Assembly (NCBI RefSeq): GCF_019145435.1
Contig: NZ_JAHSTS010000002.1
Location: 558,001 to 622,000, forward strand
Direction: 5' to 3'
DNA length: 64,000 nucleotides
Source of the DNA: Pseudomonas ekonensis
GTDB lineage: Bacteria > Pseudomonadota > Gammaproteobacteria > Pseudomonadales > Pseudomonadaceae
Below, piece by piece: positions 28,203 to 36,359 of this stretch (position 1 is the first letter of the stretch; every line of letters starts with the position of its first letter). The position numbers and the translations under genes were made by a program. A model generated the notes under the pieces. That model was not told the origin of the DNA. It saw only the letters and a list, made by a program, of their open reading frames with translations, and did not search any database.

Positions 28203-29414
28203 ATGAATGAACCCTCCGCCGGGCCCTTGGCCTGGGTCAACGGCAGCGACGCTCCGGAAAAGAATACGATCGACCTCGGCTTCATGGCCCTGAGCGACTG
28301 TGCCTCGGTGGTGGTCGCCGCCACCCAGGGCTTCGCCCAGCCCTATGGCCTGACCCTGAACCTCAAGCGCCAGAGCTCCTGGGCCAACCTGCGCGACAGG
28401 CTGGTCAGCGGCGAACTGGACGCCGCCCACAGCCTGTACGGCCTGGTCTACGCCGTGCACCTGGGCATCGGCGGCGTGGCGCCCACCGACATGGCGGTGC
28501 TGATGGGCCTGAACCAGAACGGCCAGAGCCTGAACCTGTCCCATGGCCTGCAACGGCTGGGGGTGACCGCTCCTGAAGCGCTGACGGCCCATGTGCACCA
28601 ATCCCGGGCAAAACTCACCTTCGCCCAGACCTTCCCCACCGGTACCCACGCCCTGTGGCTCTATTACTGGCTGGCGAGCCAGGGCATCCACCCGCTGCGG
28701 GACGTCGACAGCGTGGTGGTGCCGCCGCCGCAGATGGTCGCTCACCTGCAGGCCGGGCGCATCGACGGCTTCTGTGCCGGCGAGCCCTGGGCCGCCGCAG
28801 CCGTGCAGCAGGACCTCGGCTTCACGATGGCGACCACCCAGGCCTTGTGGCCCGATCACCCGGAAAAGGTGCTGAGCTGCACCCGCGCGTTCGTCGAGCA
28901 ATACCCCAACACCGCCCGGGCCCTGGTGATGGCGGTGCTGGAAGCCAGCCGCTTCATCGAGGCCAGCACGGAAAACCGGCGCAGCACCGCGCAACTGCTG
29001 AGCGCGCCGCCCTACCTGGACGCGCCGGCCTCGTGCATCGAGCCGCGCTTTCTCGGCGACTACGCCGACGGCCTCGGCCACCGCTGGCAGGATCGGCATG
29101 CCTTGAGCTTCCACCGCGACGGCGCCGTCAACCTGCCCTACCTTTCCGACGGTATGTGGTTCATGACCCAGTTCCGCCGCTGGGGCCTGCTGCGCGACGA
29201 CCCGGACTACCTCGGCGTCGCCCGCCAGGTGCAGCAACTGGCGCTGTACCGCGACGCCGCCGCGGCCGTGGGCGTGCCGGCAGCCTTCGCCGACATGCGC
29301 AGCAGCCAGCTGATCGACGGCAAGGTCTGGGACGGCAGCGACCCCGCCGCCTACGCCCGCGGCTTCCGGCTACACGCCATGAACGACAGCGCGCCGCCGC
29401 TGGCCCGCCGCTGA
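28203..29414 (+). CDS. nasS: Cytoplasmic nitrate sensor NasS (NrtA-like)
   Basis: 403 aa from ATG 28203 ([20 protein letters not shown]). Homologous to the nitrate-binding periplasmic proteins NrtA, with [36 protein letters not shown] and [18 protein letters not shown], but it lacks a signal peptide and so acts in the cytosol. In NasS-NasT systems NasS holds NasT inactive until nitrate binds. nasT follows after 15 bp. Upstream are a sigma-54 promoter and an ANTAR leader with terminator, implying feedback by NasT on its own operon. Confidence 0.93.
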   Translation: MNEPSAGPLAWVNGSDAPEKNTIDLGFMALSDCASVVVAATQGFAQPYGLTLNLKRQSSWANLRDRLVSGELDAAHSLYGLVYAVHLGIGGVAPTDMAVLMGLNQNGQSLNLSHGLQRLGVTAPEALTAHVHQSRAKLTFAQTFPTGTHALWLYYWLASQGIHPLRDVDSVVVPPPQMVAHLQAGRIDGFCAGEPWAAAAVQQDLGFTMATTQALWPDHPEKVLSCTRAFVEQYPNTARALVMAVLEASRFIEASTENRRSTAQLLSAPPYLDAPASCIEPRFLGDYADGLGHRWQDRHALSFHRDGAVNLPYLSDGMWFMTQFRRWGLLRDDPDYLGVARQVQQLALYRDAAAAVGVPAAFADMRSSQLIDGKVWDGSDPAAYARGFRLHAMNDSAPPLARR

Positions 29415-29429
29415 CAGGAGACCGCGAAC

Positions 29430-30005
29430 ATGCTGCGCATTCTGCTGATCGACGACACCGCCAAGAAAGTCGGGCGCCTGAAGGCTGCGCTGACCGAGGC
29501 CGGCTTCGATGTCATCGACGAGTCCGGCCTGACCATCGACCTGCCCGGGCGCGTCGAAACGGTGCACCCCGACGTGATCCTGATCGATACCGAGTCACCG
29601 GGCCGCGATGTGATGGAACAAGTGGTGCTGGTCACCCGCGACCGGCCCCGGCCGATCGTGCTGTTCACCGACGAGCACGACCCCGGGGTGATGCGCCAGG
29701 CGATCAAGTCCGGGGTCAGTGCCTACATCGTCGAAGGCATTCACGCACAGCGCCTGCAGCCGATTCTCGACGTGGCCATGGCCCGCTTCGAAAGCGACCA
29801 GGCCCTGCGCGCCCAACTGCTGGCCCGCGACCAGCAGTTGGCCGAACGCAAGCGCATCGAGCTGGCCAAGGGGCTGCTGATGAAGATGAAGGACTGCAAC
29901 GAGGAAGACGCCTACACCCTGATGCGCCGCCAGGCCATGAGCCGCCAGCAGAAACTGATCCAGGTGGCGGAGCAGATCATTGCCATGAGCGAGCTGCTGG
30001 GCTGA
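29430..30005 (+). CDS. nasT: ANTAR-domain antiterminator NasT
   Basis: 191 aa. A receiver-like N-terminal domain (MLRILLIDDTAKKVGRLKAA; aspartate in PDVILIDTES) is followed by a C-terminal ANTAR RNA-binding three-helix domain (about 125-188) with ERKRIELAKGLLMKMKDCNE and DAYTLMRRQAMSRQQKL. NasT binds paired hexaloop hairpins in leader RNA and prevents terminator formation; NasS controls its availability. Three matching leaders lie in this window at 28091, 30156 and 33412. Confidence 0.95.
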   Translation: MLRILLIDDTAKKVGRLKAALTEAGFDVIDESGLTIDLPGRVETVHPDVILIDTESPGRDVMEQVVLVTRDRPRPIVLFTDEHDPGVMRQAIKSGVSAYIVEGIHAQRLQPILDVAMARFESDQALRAQLLARDQQLAERKRIELAKGLLMKMKDCNEEDAYTLMRRQAMSRQQKLIQVAEQIIAMSELLG

Positions 30006-30023
30006 AACCACCCTTGTTGTCAC

Positions 30024-30050
30024 CTGTGGCGAGGGAGCTTGCTCCCGCCG
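30024..30050. repeat. Single REP element (GAGGGAGCTTGCTCCC type)
   Basis: TGTGGCGAGGGAGCTTGCTC plus CCGCCG forms an imperfect hairpin after nasT. The same class appears as palindromes at 61131-61162 and 62621-62648. Confidence 0.7.
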
Positions 30051-30125
30051 GGTTGCGCGGCGACCCCGGTTTTCATGGGCGATCCGCACCCAAGCGGGCG
30101 CAAGCGCCCTCACCGCAACAGCGGT

Positions 30126-30141
30126 TGGCACAGATCTGGCT
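30126..30141 (+). promoter_or_regulatory. Sigma-54 type promoter before nasA
   Basis: TGGCACAGATCTGGCT keeps GG (-24) and GC (-12) at the right spacing; only the first T-T-G of the -12 box deviates (TGGC for TTGC). A start near 30152 would place the first leader hairpin (30156) at the very 5' end of the RNA. Confidence 0.7.
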
Positions 30142-30155
30142 AAGCACTCCACACA

Positions 30156-30248
30156 GGTAACCAACGGCGGTTGCCCCACCCTACGACAAAGACGTCGCTC
30201 ATCCGCCTCGCCCCTGCGGCGATCCGGATAGCGGCGTCTTTGCGTTTT
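30156..30248 (+). promoter_or_regulatory. ANTAR-type antitermination leader of nasA
   Basis: P1 (30156-30175) is GGTAACC [AACGGC] GGTTGCC; P2 (30184-30197) is CGAC [AAAGAC] GTCG. Both hexaloops have A1 and G4. The terminator pairs AAAGACGTCGC (30188-30198) with GCGGCGTCTTT (30231-30241), enclosing an inner GC-rich stem, then GCG and four T. Its 5' arm is exactly the loop plus 3' arm of P2, so P2 and terminator are alternatives. NasT binding would favour read-through into nasA. Confidence 0.8.
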
Positions 30249-30355
30249 GGCCCCACAGACCGGGGCCGGTGGTGCGGCCGTGGCGGCGCGCCACCGGCTG
30301 GCATGACCCCTTCTCGGGACAACGGCTCCCGAGCCACTCACAGCTGAGGTGCGCG

Positions 30356-31567
30356 ATGAATTCAAGCTTCTGGAAATCCGGCCATACCCCGACCCTGTTC
30401 GCGGCCTTCCTGTATTTCGACCTGAGCTTCATGGTCTGGTACCTGCTCGGCCCGCTGGCGGTGCAGATCGCCGCCGACCTGCACCTGACCACCCAGCAGC
30501 GCGGCCTCATGGTGGCGACGCCGATCCTGGCCGGCGCCGTGCTGCGCTTTCTGATGGGCATGCTCGCCGACCGGTTGTCGCCCAAGACTGCCGGGCTGAT
30601 CGGTCAGGCGATCGTGATCGGCGCGCTGTTCGGCGCCTGGAAACTGGGCATCCACAGCTATGAACAAGCGCTGCTGCTGGGCCTGTTCCTCGGCATGGCC
30701 GGCGCCTCCTTCGCCGTGGCCCTGCCGCTGGCCTCGCAGTGGTATCCGCCGCAGCACCAAGGCAAGGCGATGGGCATCGCCGGGGCCGGCAACTCCGGCA
30801 CGGTGTTCGCCGCGCTGATCGCCCCGGTGCTGGCCGCCTCGTTCGGCTGGAACAACGTGTTCGGCTTCGCCCTGATCCCGCTGCTGCTGACGCTCGCGGT
30901 GTTCGCCTGGCTGGCGAAGAACGCGCCGGAACGCCCGAAAGCCAAGGCCATGGCCGACTACTTCAAGGCGCTGGGCGACCGCGACAGCTGGTGGTTCATG
31001 TTTTTCTACAGCGTCACCTTCGGCGGCTTCATCGGCCTGGCCAGCGCCCTGCCCGGCTACTTCAACGATCAGTACGGCCTGAACCCGGTGACCGCCGGCT
31101 ACTACACCGCCGCCTGCGTGTTCGGCGGCAGCCTGATGCGGCCCTTGGGCGGTGCGTTGGCCGACCGCTTCGGCGGCATCCGCACCTTGCTGGCGATGTA
31201 CACCGTGGCGGCGATCTGCATCGCGGTGGTCGGCTTCAATCTGCCGAATTCCTACGCGGCGCTGGCGCTGTTCGTCTGCACCATGCTGGGTCTGGGCGCG
31301 GGCAACGGCGCGGTGTTCCAACTGGTGCCGCAGCGCTTTCGCCGGGAGATCGGCGTGATGACCGGCCTGATCGGCATGGCGGGCGGCATCGGCGGCTTCG
31401 CCCTGGCGGCGGGCATGGGCGCCATCAAGCAGAGCACCGGCAGCTATCAGCTGGCGCTGTGGCTGTTCGCGAGCCTCGGCGTGCTGGCCTGGTTCGGCCT
31501 GCACGGCGTCAAACGCCGCTGGAGAACCACCTGGGGCTCGGCAGCCGTGACCGCCGCGCGGGTCTGA
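30356..31567 (+). CDS. nasA: Nitrate/nitrite MFS transporter
   Basis: 403 aa from ATG 30356 (MNSSFWKSGHTPTLFAAFLY). Twelve predicted membrane helices of the NarK/NasA major facilitator family; nitrate-signature-like glycine-rich segments AGAGNSGTVFAAL and GMAGGIGGFALAAGMGAI are present, as is the loop GMLADRLSPKTAGLIGQ between helices 2 and 3. Imports nitrate for assimilation. Followed after 7 bp by the phosphatase-kinase gene; preceded by an ANTAR leader. Confidence 0.93.
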   Translation: MNSSFWKSGHTPTLFAAFLYFDLSFMVWYLLGPLAVQIAADLHLTTQQRGLMVATPILAGAVLRFLMGMLADRLSPKTAGLIGQAIVIGALFGAWKLGIHSYEQALLLGLFLGMAGASFAVALPLASQWYPPQHQGKAMGIAGAGNSGTVFAALIAPVLAASFGWNNVFGFALIPLLLTLAVFAWLAKNAPERPKAKAMADYFKALGDRDSWWFMFFYSVTFGGFIGLASALPGYFNDQYGLNPVTAGYYTAACVFGGSLMRPLGGALADRFGGIRTLLAMYTVAAICIAVVGFNLPNSYAALALFVCTMLGLGAGNGAVFQLVPQRFRREIGVMTGLIGMAGGIGGFALAAGMGAIKQSTGSYQLALWLFASLGVLAWFGLHGVKRRWRTTWGSAAVTAARV

Positions 31568-31574
31568 GCCGGCC

Positions 31575-33245
31575 ATGGCGCTGCAACTGAGTTTCGCCGA
31601 AGCCTCCGCCACCGGCCCGCGCCCGGAGAACCAGGACGCCTTGCGCCTGGTCACCCCGGCCCCGGCGCTGGCCGCGAGCAAAGGCTTTCTGTTCGCCATC
31701 GCCGACGGCGTCAGCCAGTGCGCCGACGGCGGCCTGGCCGCCCGTTCGACCTTGCAGGCGCTGGCGCTGGACTACTACGCCACCCCGGAGACCTGGAGCG
31801 TGGCCCAGGCCCTGGACCGCCTGCTGCTGGCGCAGAACCGCTGGCTGCAAGCCAACGGCGGCGGCCAGCCGCTGCTCACCACCGTCAGTGCGCTGGTCAT
31901 GCGCGGCCAGCGCTTCACCCTGGCCCACGTCGGCGATTGCCGGGTGTACCGCTGGTACGCCGACACCTTGCAACGGATCACCGAGGACCACGTCTGGGAG
32001 CAACCGGGCATGCAGCATGTGCTCAAGCGCGCCCTGGGCCTGGATCAGCATCTGGTGCTGGACTTTCTCGACGGCGAACTGCGCGCCGGCGAGTGCTTCG
32101 TGCTGCTCAGCGACGGCGTGTGGTCCACGCTGGGCGACACGGCGATAGCGGCGACATTGCGCGACCAGCCGGACCTGGCCGCGGCCGCCCGCACGCTGGT
32201 CGCCACCGCCCACCTGGCCGGCAGCCAGGACAACGCCAGCGCCTTGCTGGTGCGGGTGGAGGCGCCGGGCGAAGCGAACCTCGGCGATGCGCTGATCCAT
32301 CTGCAGCAGTGGCCGCTGCCGCCCCCGCTGAAACCCGAACAGTCGTTCGAAGGCTGGCAGGTGCAAGGCATCGTCGGCCATAGCCGACAATCCTTGCTGT
32401 ACAGGGTGCTCGACGGACAAGGCCTGGCCTGGCTGCTCAAGACCCTGCCGGCACACTTGACGGACGATTCCCACGCCGGCCAGGCCCTGCTGTCCGAGGA
32501 ATGGTTCCTGAAACGGGTCGCCGGGCGGCACTTTCCCGAAGTCCATGCGGCAACCCAGCGTCAGCATCTGTACTACGTGATGCGCGAATACGCCGGGACG
32601 ACCCTTGCCCGGCTGTTCGAACAAAGCGGCCCGTTGCCGCTGGCGCAATGGCGCGAGCTGGCCGAACGCCTGCTGCGTGCGGTAGGCCTGCTGCACCGGC
32701 GGCAGATCCTGCACCGCGACATCAAGCCGGAGAACCTGCTGCTGGGTGACGACGGCGAACTGCGCCTGCTGGATTTCGGCCTGGCCTACTGCCCGGGTCT
32801 GTCACGGGACAACACCGACACGCTGCCGGGCACGCCCAGTTACATCGCCCCCGAGGCCTTCCGCGGGGAAGCGCCCGCACCACGGCAGGATCTCTACGCG
32901 GTGGGCGTGACCCTGTACTTCTTGCTCACCGGGCATTACCCCTTCGGCGAGGTCGAGGCGTTCCAGCGCCCGCGCTTCGGGGTGCCGGTCAGCGCCGCCC
33001 GCTACCGGCCGGACGTGCCGGAATGGCTGGCGCAGTGCCTTGCGCGCGGGGTGGAGGCCGATCCCGCGCAACGCTACGAGACCGCCGAAGAATGGTTGCT
33101 GGTGCTGGAGCACGGCGAACGCCGCAGCCTGAGCGTCCGGCCCCGGCCCTTGCTGGAGCGGGAGCCGCTGAAGGTCTGGCGGACGCTGGCGCTGATGGGG
33201 TTGCTGGGCAACCTGGCGCTGCTGTTCCTGTTGTTCCATGGTTGA
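31575..33245 (+). CDS. Fused PP2C phosphatase and Ser/Thr protein kinase
   Basis: 556 aa. Residues 1-235 are a PP2C phosphatase with its metal-binding acidic motifs: ENQDA (19-22), IADGVS (D44), VGDCRVYR (D121), LLSDGVW (D180) and SQDNAS (D219). Residues 258-515 are a Hanks-type kinase: lysine in WLLKTLP (K289), HRDIKPEN (380-387), LDFGLAY (D400) and YIAPEAF (423-429); the glycine loop is degenerate (GHSRQS). A hydrophobic segment near 534-554 would anchor the C-terminus in the inner membrane. It starts 7 bp after nasA and P. aeruginosa has an equivalent gene beside nasA and nirB. Substrate unknown; a link to nitrate assimilation is inferred from position. Confidence 0.92.
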   Translation: MALQLSFAEASATGPRPENQDALRLVTPAPALAASKGFLFAIADGVSQCADGGLAARSTLQALALDYYATPETWSVAQALDRLLLAQNRWLQANGGGQPLLTTVSALVMRGQRFTLAHVGDCRVYRWYADTLQRITEDHVWEQPGMQHVLKRALGLDQHLVLDFLDGELRAGECFVLLSDGVWSTLGDTAIAATLRDQPDLAAAARTLVATAHLAGSQDNASALLVRVEAPGEANLGDALIHLQQWPLPPPLKPEQSFEGWQVQGIVGHSRQSLLYRVLDGQGLAWLLKTLPAHLTDDSHAGQALLSEEWFLKRVAGRHFPEVHAATQRQHLYYVMREYAGTTLARLFEQSGPLPLAQWRELAERLLRAVGLLHRRQILHRDIKPENLLLGDDGELRLLDFGLAYCPGLSRDNTDTLPGTPSYIAPEAFRGEAPAPRQDLYAVGVTLYFLLTGHYPFGEVEAFQRPRFGVPVSAARYRPDVPEWLAQCLARGVEADPAQRYETAEEWLLVLEHGERRSLSVRPRPLLEREPLKVWRTLALMGLLGNLALLFLLFHG

Positions 33246-33374
33246 CCCCCGGGCGCTTGTTTCGCGGGCGCGCGCCCCATTTGCGGGCAATCCGCTTCGA
33301 TTCAGTGCGAAACCACGGCCGTCCCGCCACCCCGATCACGGCCCACCCCTTGAAAACCGCCGGATGCAGCCACT

Positions 33375-33390
33375 TGGCACAACCGCTGCA
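33375..33390 (+). promoter_or_regulatory. Sigma-54 type promoter before nirB
   Basis: TGGCACAACCGCTGCA matches the -24/-12 consensus well (TGGCAC and TGCA). Transcription would start near 33401, 11 bp before the first leader hairpin. Confidence 0.75.
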
Positions 33391-33411
33391 TGACCGTTTG
33401 CAACACACATA

Positions 33412-33505
33412 AAGCGCAGCCTTCAACGACGAAGGCCGCGCTTCCCGAGCGAACGGGATCAGGACAAAGGCGTCCTCGTCAGGCCACTGACGGGACGCCT
33501 TTTTT
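33412..33505 (+). promoter_or_regulatory. ANTAR-type antitermination leader of nirBD-nas
   Basis: P1 (33412-33443) has a long stem AAGCGC-GCCTTC / GAAGGC-GCGCTT and hexaloop AACGAC. A second hairpin (33444-33457) is CCCG [AGCGAA] CGGG and a third (33462-33475) GGAC [AAAGGC] GTCC. All three hexaloops have A1 and G4. The terminator pairs AAAGGCGTCC-CGTCAG (33466-33482, one bulge) with CTGACG-GGACGCCTTT (33487-33502), then T's to 33505. Its 5' arm reuses the loop and 3' arm of the third hairpin. Confidence 0.82.
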
Positions 33506-33576
33506 GTTTGCGCCACATTTGTCGAGCACGGCCCGACTGCCCACAAGAGGCAAGCCCCACGCTCCCGGAGAACCTG

Positions 33577-36045
33577 ATGAAAAAACTCAAACTGGTGATG
33601 ATCGGCAATGGCATGGCCGGGGTCCGTACCCTGGAGGAACTGCTCAAGCTGAGCGACGAGCTCTACGACATCACGGTCTTCGGCGCCGAACCGCACACCA
33701 ACTACAACCGCATCCTGCTGTCGCCGGTGCTGGCCGGCGAACAGACCTTCGAAGAGATCGTGCTCAACGACCTGGACTGGTACCTGGAAAACGGCATCCA
33801 GCTGCTCCTCAACCGCAAGGTCGTGGAGATCGACCGGGTCAAGCGCCGGGTGATCGCCGAAGACGGCACCGAAGCCGAATACGACCGCCTGCTGATCGCC
33901 ACCGGCTCCACGCCGTTCATCCTGCCGATCCCCGGCAACACCTTGCAGGGCGTGATCGGCTACCGCGACATCGCCGATACCCAGGCGATGATCGACACCG
34001 CCAAGACCCACAAGCACGCCGTGGTCATCGGCGGCGGCCTGCTGGGGCTGGAGGCCGCCAACGGCCTGATGCTGCGCGGCATGCACGTCACCGTGGTGCA
34101 CCTGGGCGAGTGGCTGCTGGAACGGCAACTGGACAAGACCAGCGGCCAGCTCCTGCAAACCGCCCTCGAGGCTCGCGGCCTGCACTTTCGCCTGTGCGAG
34201 CAGACCCAGGCCCTGCACGACGCCGGCAACGGCCGGGTCGGCTCGGTGCAGTTCAAGAACGGCGACATCATCCCCGCCGACCTGGTGGTGATGGCCGCCG
34301 GCATCCGCCCCAACACCGAACTGGCGGAAAAGGCCGGCATCCCCTGCAACCGCGGCATCCTGGTCAACGACACCCTGCAGACCTACGACCCGCGCATCTA
34401 CGCCATCGGCGAATGCGCCAGCCACCGCGGCATCGCCTACGGCCTGGTCGCGCCGCTGTTCGAACAGGCCAAGGTGTGCGCCAACCACCTGGCGCAACTG
34501 GGTTTTGCCCGCTATCAAGGCTCGGTCACGTCCACCAAACTGAAAGTCACCGGCATCGACCTGTTTTCCGCCGGCGACTTCATGGGCGGCGAAGGTACCG
34601 AGACCATCACCCTCTCCGACCCGATCGGCGGGGTGTACAAGAAACTGGTGATCAAGGATGACGTGTTGGTCGGGGCCTGTCTGTACGGCGATACGGCAGA
34701 TGGCGGTTGGTATTTCCGGCAGATTCGTGAGAATCACGACATTCGGCAGATCCGCGATCACCTGATGTTCGGCGGCTCTTCTTCTATGGAGCATGCCCTC
34801 GGCGACGTAGGACATCAGGGCCAGGACAAGGCCATGAGCATGGCCGACAACGCCGAAGTCTGCGGCTGCAACGGCGTGTGCAAAGGCACCATCGTCAAGG
34901 CGATCCAGGAACACGGGCTGTTCAGCGTCGACGAGGTGAAGAAGCACACCAAGGCCGCCAGCTCCTGCGGCTCGTGCGCCGGGCTGGTCGAGCAGATCCT
35001 GATCAACACCGTCGGCGGCGCGGCGGACGTCAAACCGAAAAGCGAAAAGGCCATCTGCGGCTGCAGCGACCTCAACCACGGCCAGATCCGCCAGGCCATC
35101 CGCCAAGAGCACCTGCTGACCATCGCCGGCACCATGAGCTACCTCAACTGGCGCACCCCCAACGGCTGCGCCACCTGCCGCCCGGCCCTCAACTACTACC
35201 TGATCTCCACCTGGCCCGGCGAAGCCAAGGACGATCCGCAATCGCGCCTGATCAACGAGCGGGCCCATGCCAACATCCAGAAGGACGGCACCTACTCGGT
35301 GGTGCCGCGGATGTGGGGCGGCGTGACCAACCCGTCCGAGCTGCGCCGGATCGCCGACGTGGCCGACAAGTACAACGTGCCGATGGTCAAGGTCACCGGC
35401 GGCCAGCGCATCGACCTGCTGGGGATCAGGAAACAGGATCTGCCGGGGGTGTGGAAAGACCTCGACATGCCGTCCGGCCACGCCTACGGCAAGTCCATCC
35501 GCACCGTGAAGACCTGCGTCGGCAGCGAGTTCTGCCGCTTCGGCACCCAGAACTCGACGCAACTGGGCATCGACCTCGAACACGACCTGTTCAACATGTG
35601 GTCGCCGCACAAGGTGAAGCTGGCGGTCTCCGGCTGCCCGCGCAACTGTTCGGAAGCGGGGATCAAGGACGTAGGCATTATCGGCGTCGACTCCGGCTGG
35701 GAGATGTACATCGGCGGCAACGGCGGGATCAAGACCGAAGTCGCCGAGTTCTTCGTCAAGCTCAAGACCGCCGAAGAAGTGCGCGAATACAACGGCGCGT
35801 TCCTGCAGCTGTACCGCGAAGAGGCCTTCTACCTCGAACGCACCGTGCACTACCTGCAACGGGTCGGCATGGAGCACATCAAGAAAGCCGTGCTGCAGGA
35901 TCCGGAACGCCGCAAGGCGTTGAACGAGCGCCTGCAATTCTCCCTGTCGTTCGAACAGGATCCGTGGAAGGAACGCCTGGCGCAGCCGCAACTGAAGAAA
36001 GAATTTGATGTGATCCCCGTGAAAAACCTGGAGGTGCCGGCATGA
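33577..36045 (+). CDS. nirB: Assimilatory nitrite reductase large subunit
   Basis: 822 aa from ATG 33577 (MKKLKLVMIGNGMAGVRTLE) with CGGAGAACCTG before it. Reduces nitrite to ammonium with NAD(P)H. N-terminal FAD/NAD(P)H oxidoreductase domain (1-290), a BFD-like 2Fe-2S domain with CGCNGVCKGTI and SSCGSCAGLVE (about 427-480), then the sirohaem/4Fe-4S reductase half with CVGSEFCRFGT and CPRNCSEAG supplying the four cluster cysteines. nirD follows with a 4-bp overlap (ATGA). Confidence 0.97.
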   Translation: MKKLKLVMIGNGMAGVRTLEELLKLSDELYDITVFGAEPHTNYNRILLSPVLAGEQTFEEIVLNDLDWYLENGIQLLLNRKVVEIDRVKRRVIAEDGTEAEYDRLLIATGSTPFILPIPGNTLQGVIGYRDIADTQAMIDTAKTHKHAVVIGGGLLGLEAANGLMLRGMHVTVVHLGEWLLERQLDKTSGQLLQTALEARGLHFRLCEQTQALHDAGNGRVGSVQFKNGDIIPADLVVMAAGIRPNTELAEKAGIPCNRGILVNDTLQTYDPRIYAIGECASHRGIAYGLVAPLFEQAKVCANHLAQLGFARYQGSVTSTKLKVTGIDLFSAGDFMGGEGTETITLSDPIGGVYKKLVIKDDVLVGACLYGDTADGGWYFRQIRENHDIRQIRDHLMFGGSSSMEHALGDVGHQGQDKAMSMADNAEVCGCNGVCKGTIVKAIQEHGLFSVDEVKKHTKAASSCGSCAGLVEQILINTVGGAADVKPKSEKAICGCSDLNHGQIRQAIRQEHLLTIAGTMSYLNWRTPNGCATCRPALNYYLISTWPGEAKDDPQSRLINERAHANIQKDGTYSVVPRMWGGVTNPSELRRIADVADKYNVPMVKVTGGQRIDLLGIRKQDLPGVWKDLDMPSGHAYGKSIRTVKTCVGSEFCRFGTQNSTQLGIDLEHDLFNMWSPHKVKLAVSGCPRNCSEAGIKDVGIIGVDSGWEMYIGGNGGIKTEVAEFFVKLKTAEEVREYNGAFLQLYREEAFYLERTVHYLQRVGMEHIKKAVLQDPERRKALNERLQFSLSFEQDPWKERLAQPQLKKEFDVIPVKNLEVPA

Positions 36046-36359
36046 ACTGGCTCGATATCTGTGCCCTGGAAGAGATCAACGCCCTCGGTTCGCGGATCAT
36101 CGCCGGGCCCAAAGGCGACATCGCGATCTTCCGCACCAGCGACGATGACGTGTTCGCCCTCGACGACCGCTGCCCGCACAAGGGCGGGCCGCTGTCCCAG
36201 GGGCTGATCTACGGCAAGCGCGTGGCCTGCCCGCTGCACAACTGGCAGATCGACCTGCAGTCCGGCGAGGCCCTGGCCCCCGACGTCGGCTGCGCCCACC
36301 ACCATCGGGCCCGGGTGGAGAACGGCCGGGTGCTGCTGGCCCTGCGGGACGCCGTCTGA
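36042..36359 (+). CDS. nirD: Nitrite reductase small subunit
   Basis: 105 aa Rieske-type protein: CPHKGGPLSQG and CPLHNWQIDL give the Cys-His pairs of a 2Fe-2S Rieske site. It partners NirB. Starts inside the nirB stop (ATGA) and its own stop overlaps the next start by one base (TGATG), so the three genes are translationally coupled. Confidence 0.96.
   Translation: MNWLDICALEEINALGSRIIAGPKGDIAIFRTSDDDVFALDDRCPHKGGPLSQGLIYGKRVACPLHNWQIDLQSGEALAPDVGCAHHHRARVENGRVLLALRDAV

Noticed and set aside
33508..33576. TTG-started N-terminal extension of nirB
   Set aside because: Would begin at the terminator T-run of the leader and adds residues without family similarity; ATG 33577 has a ribosome site and the conserved start.
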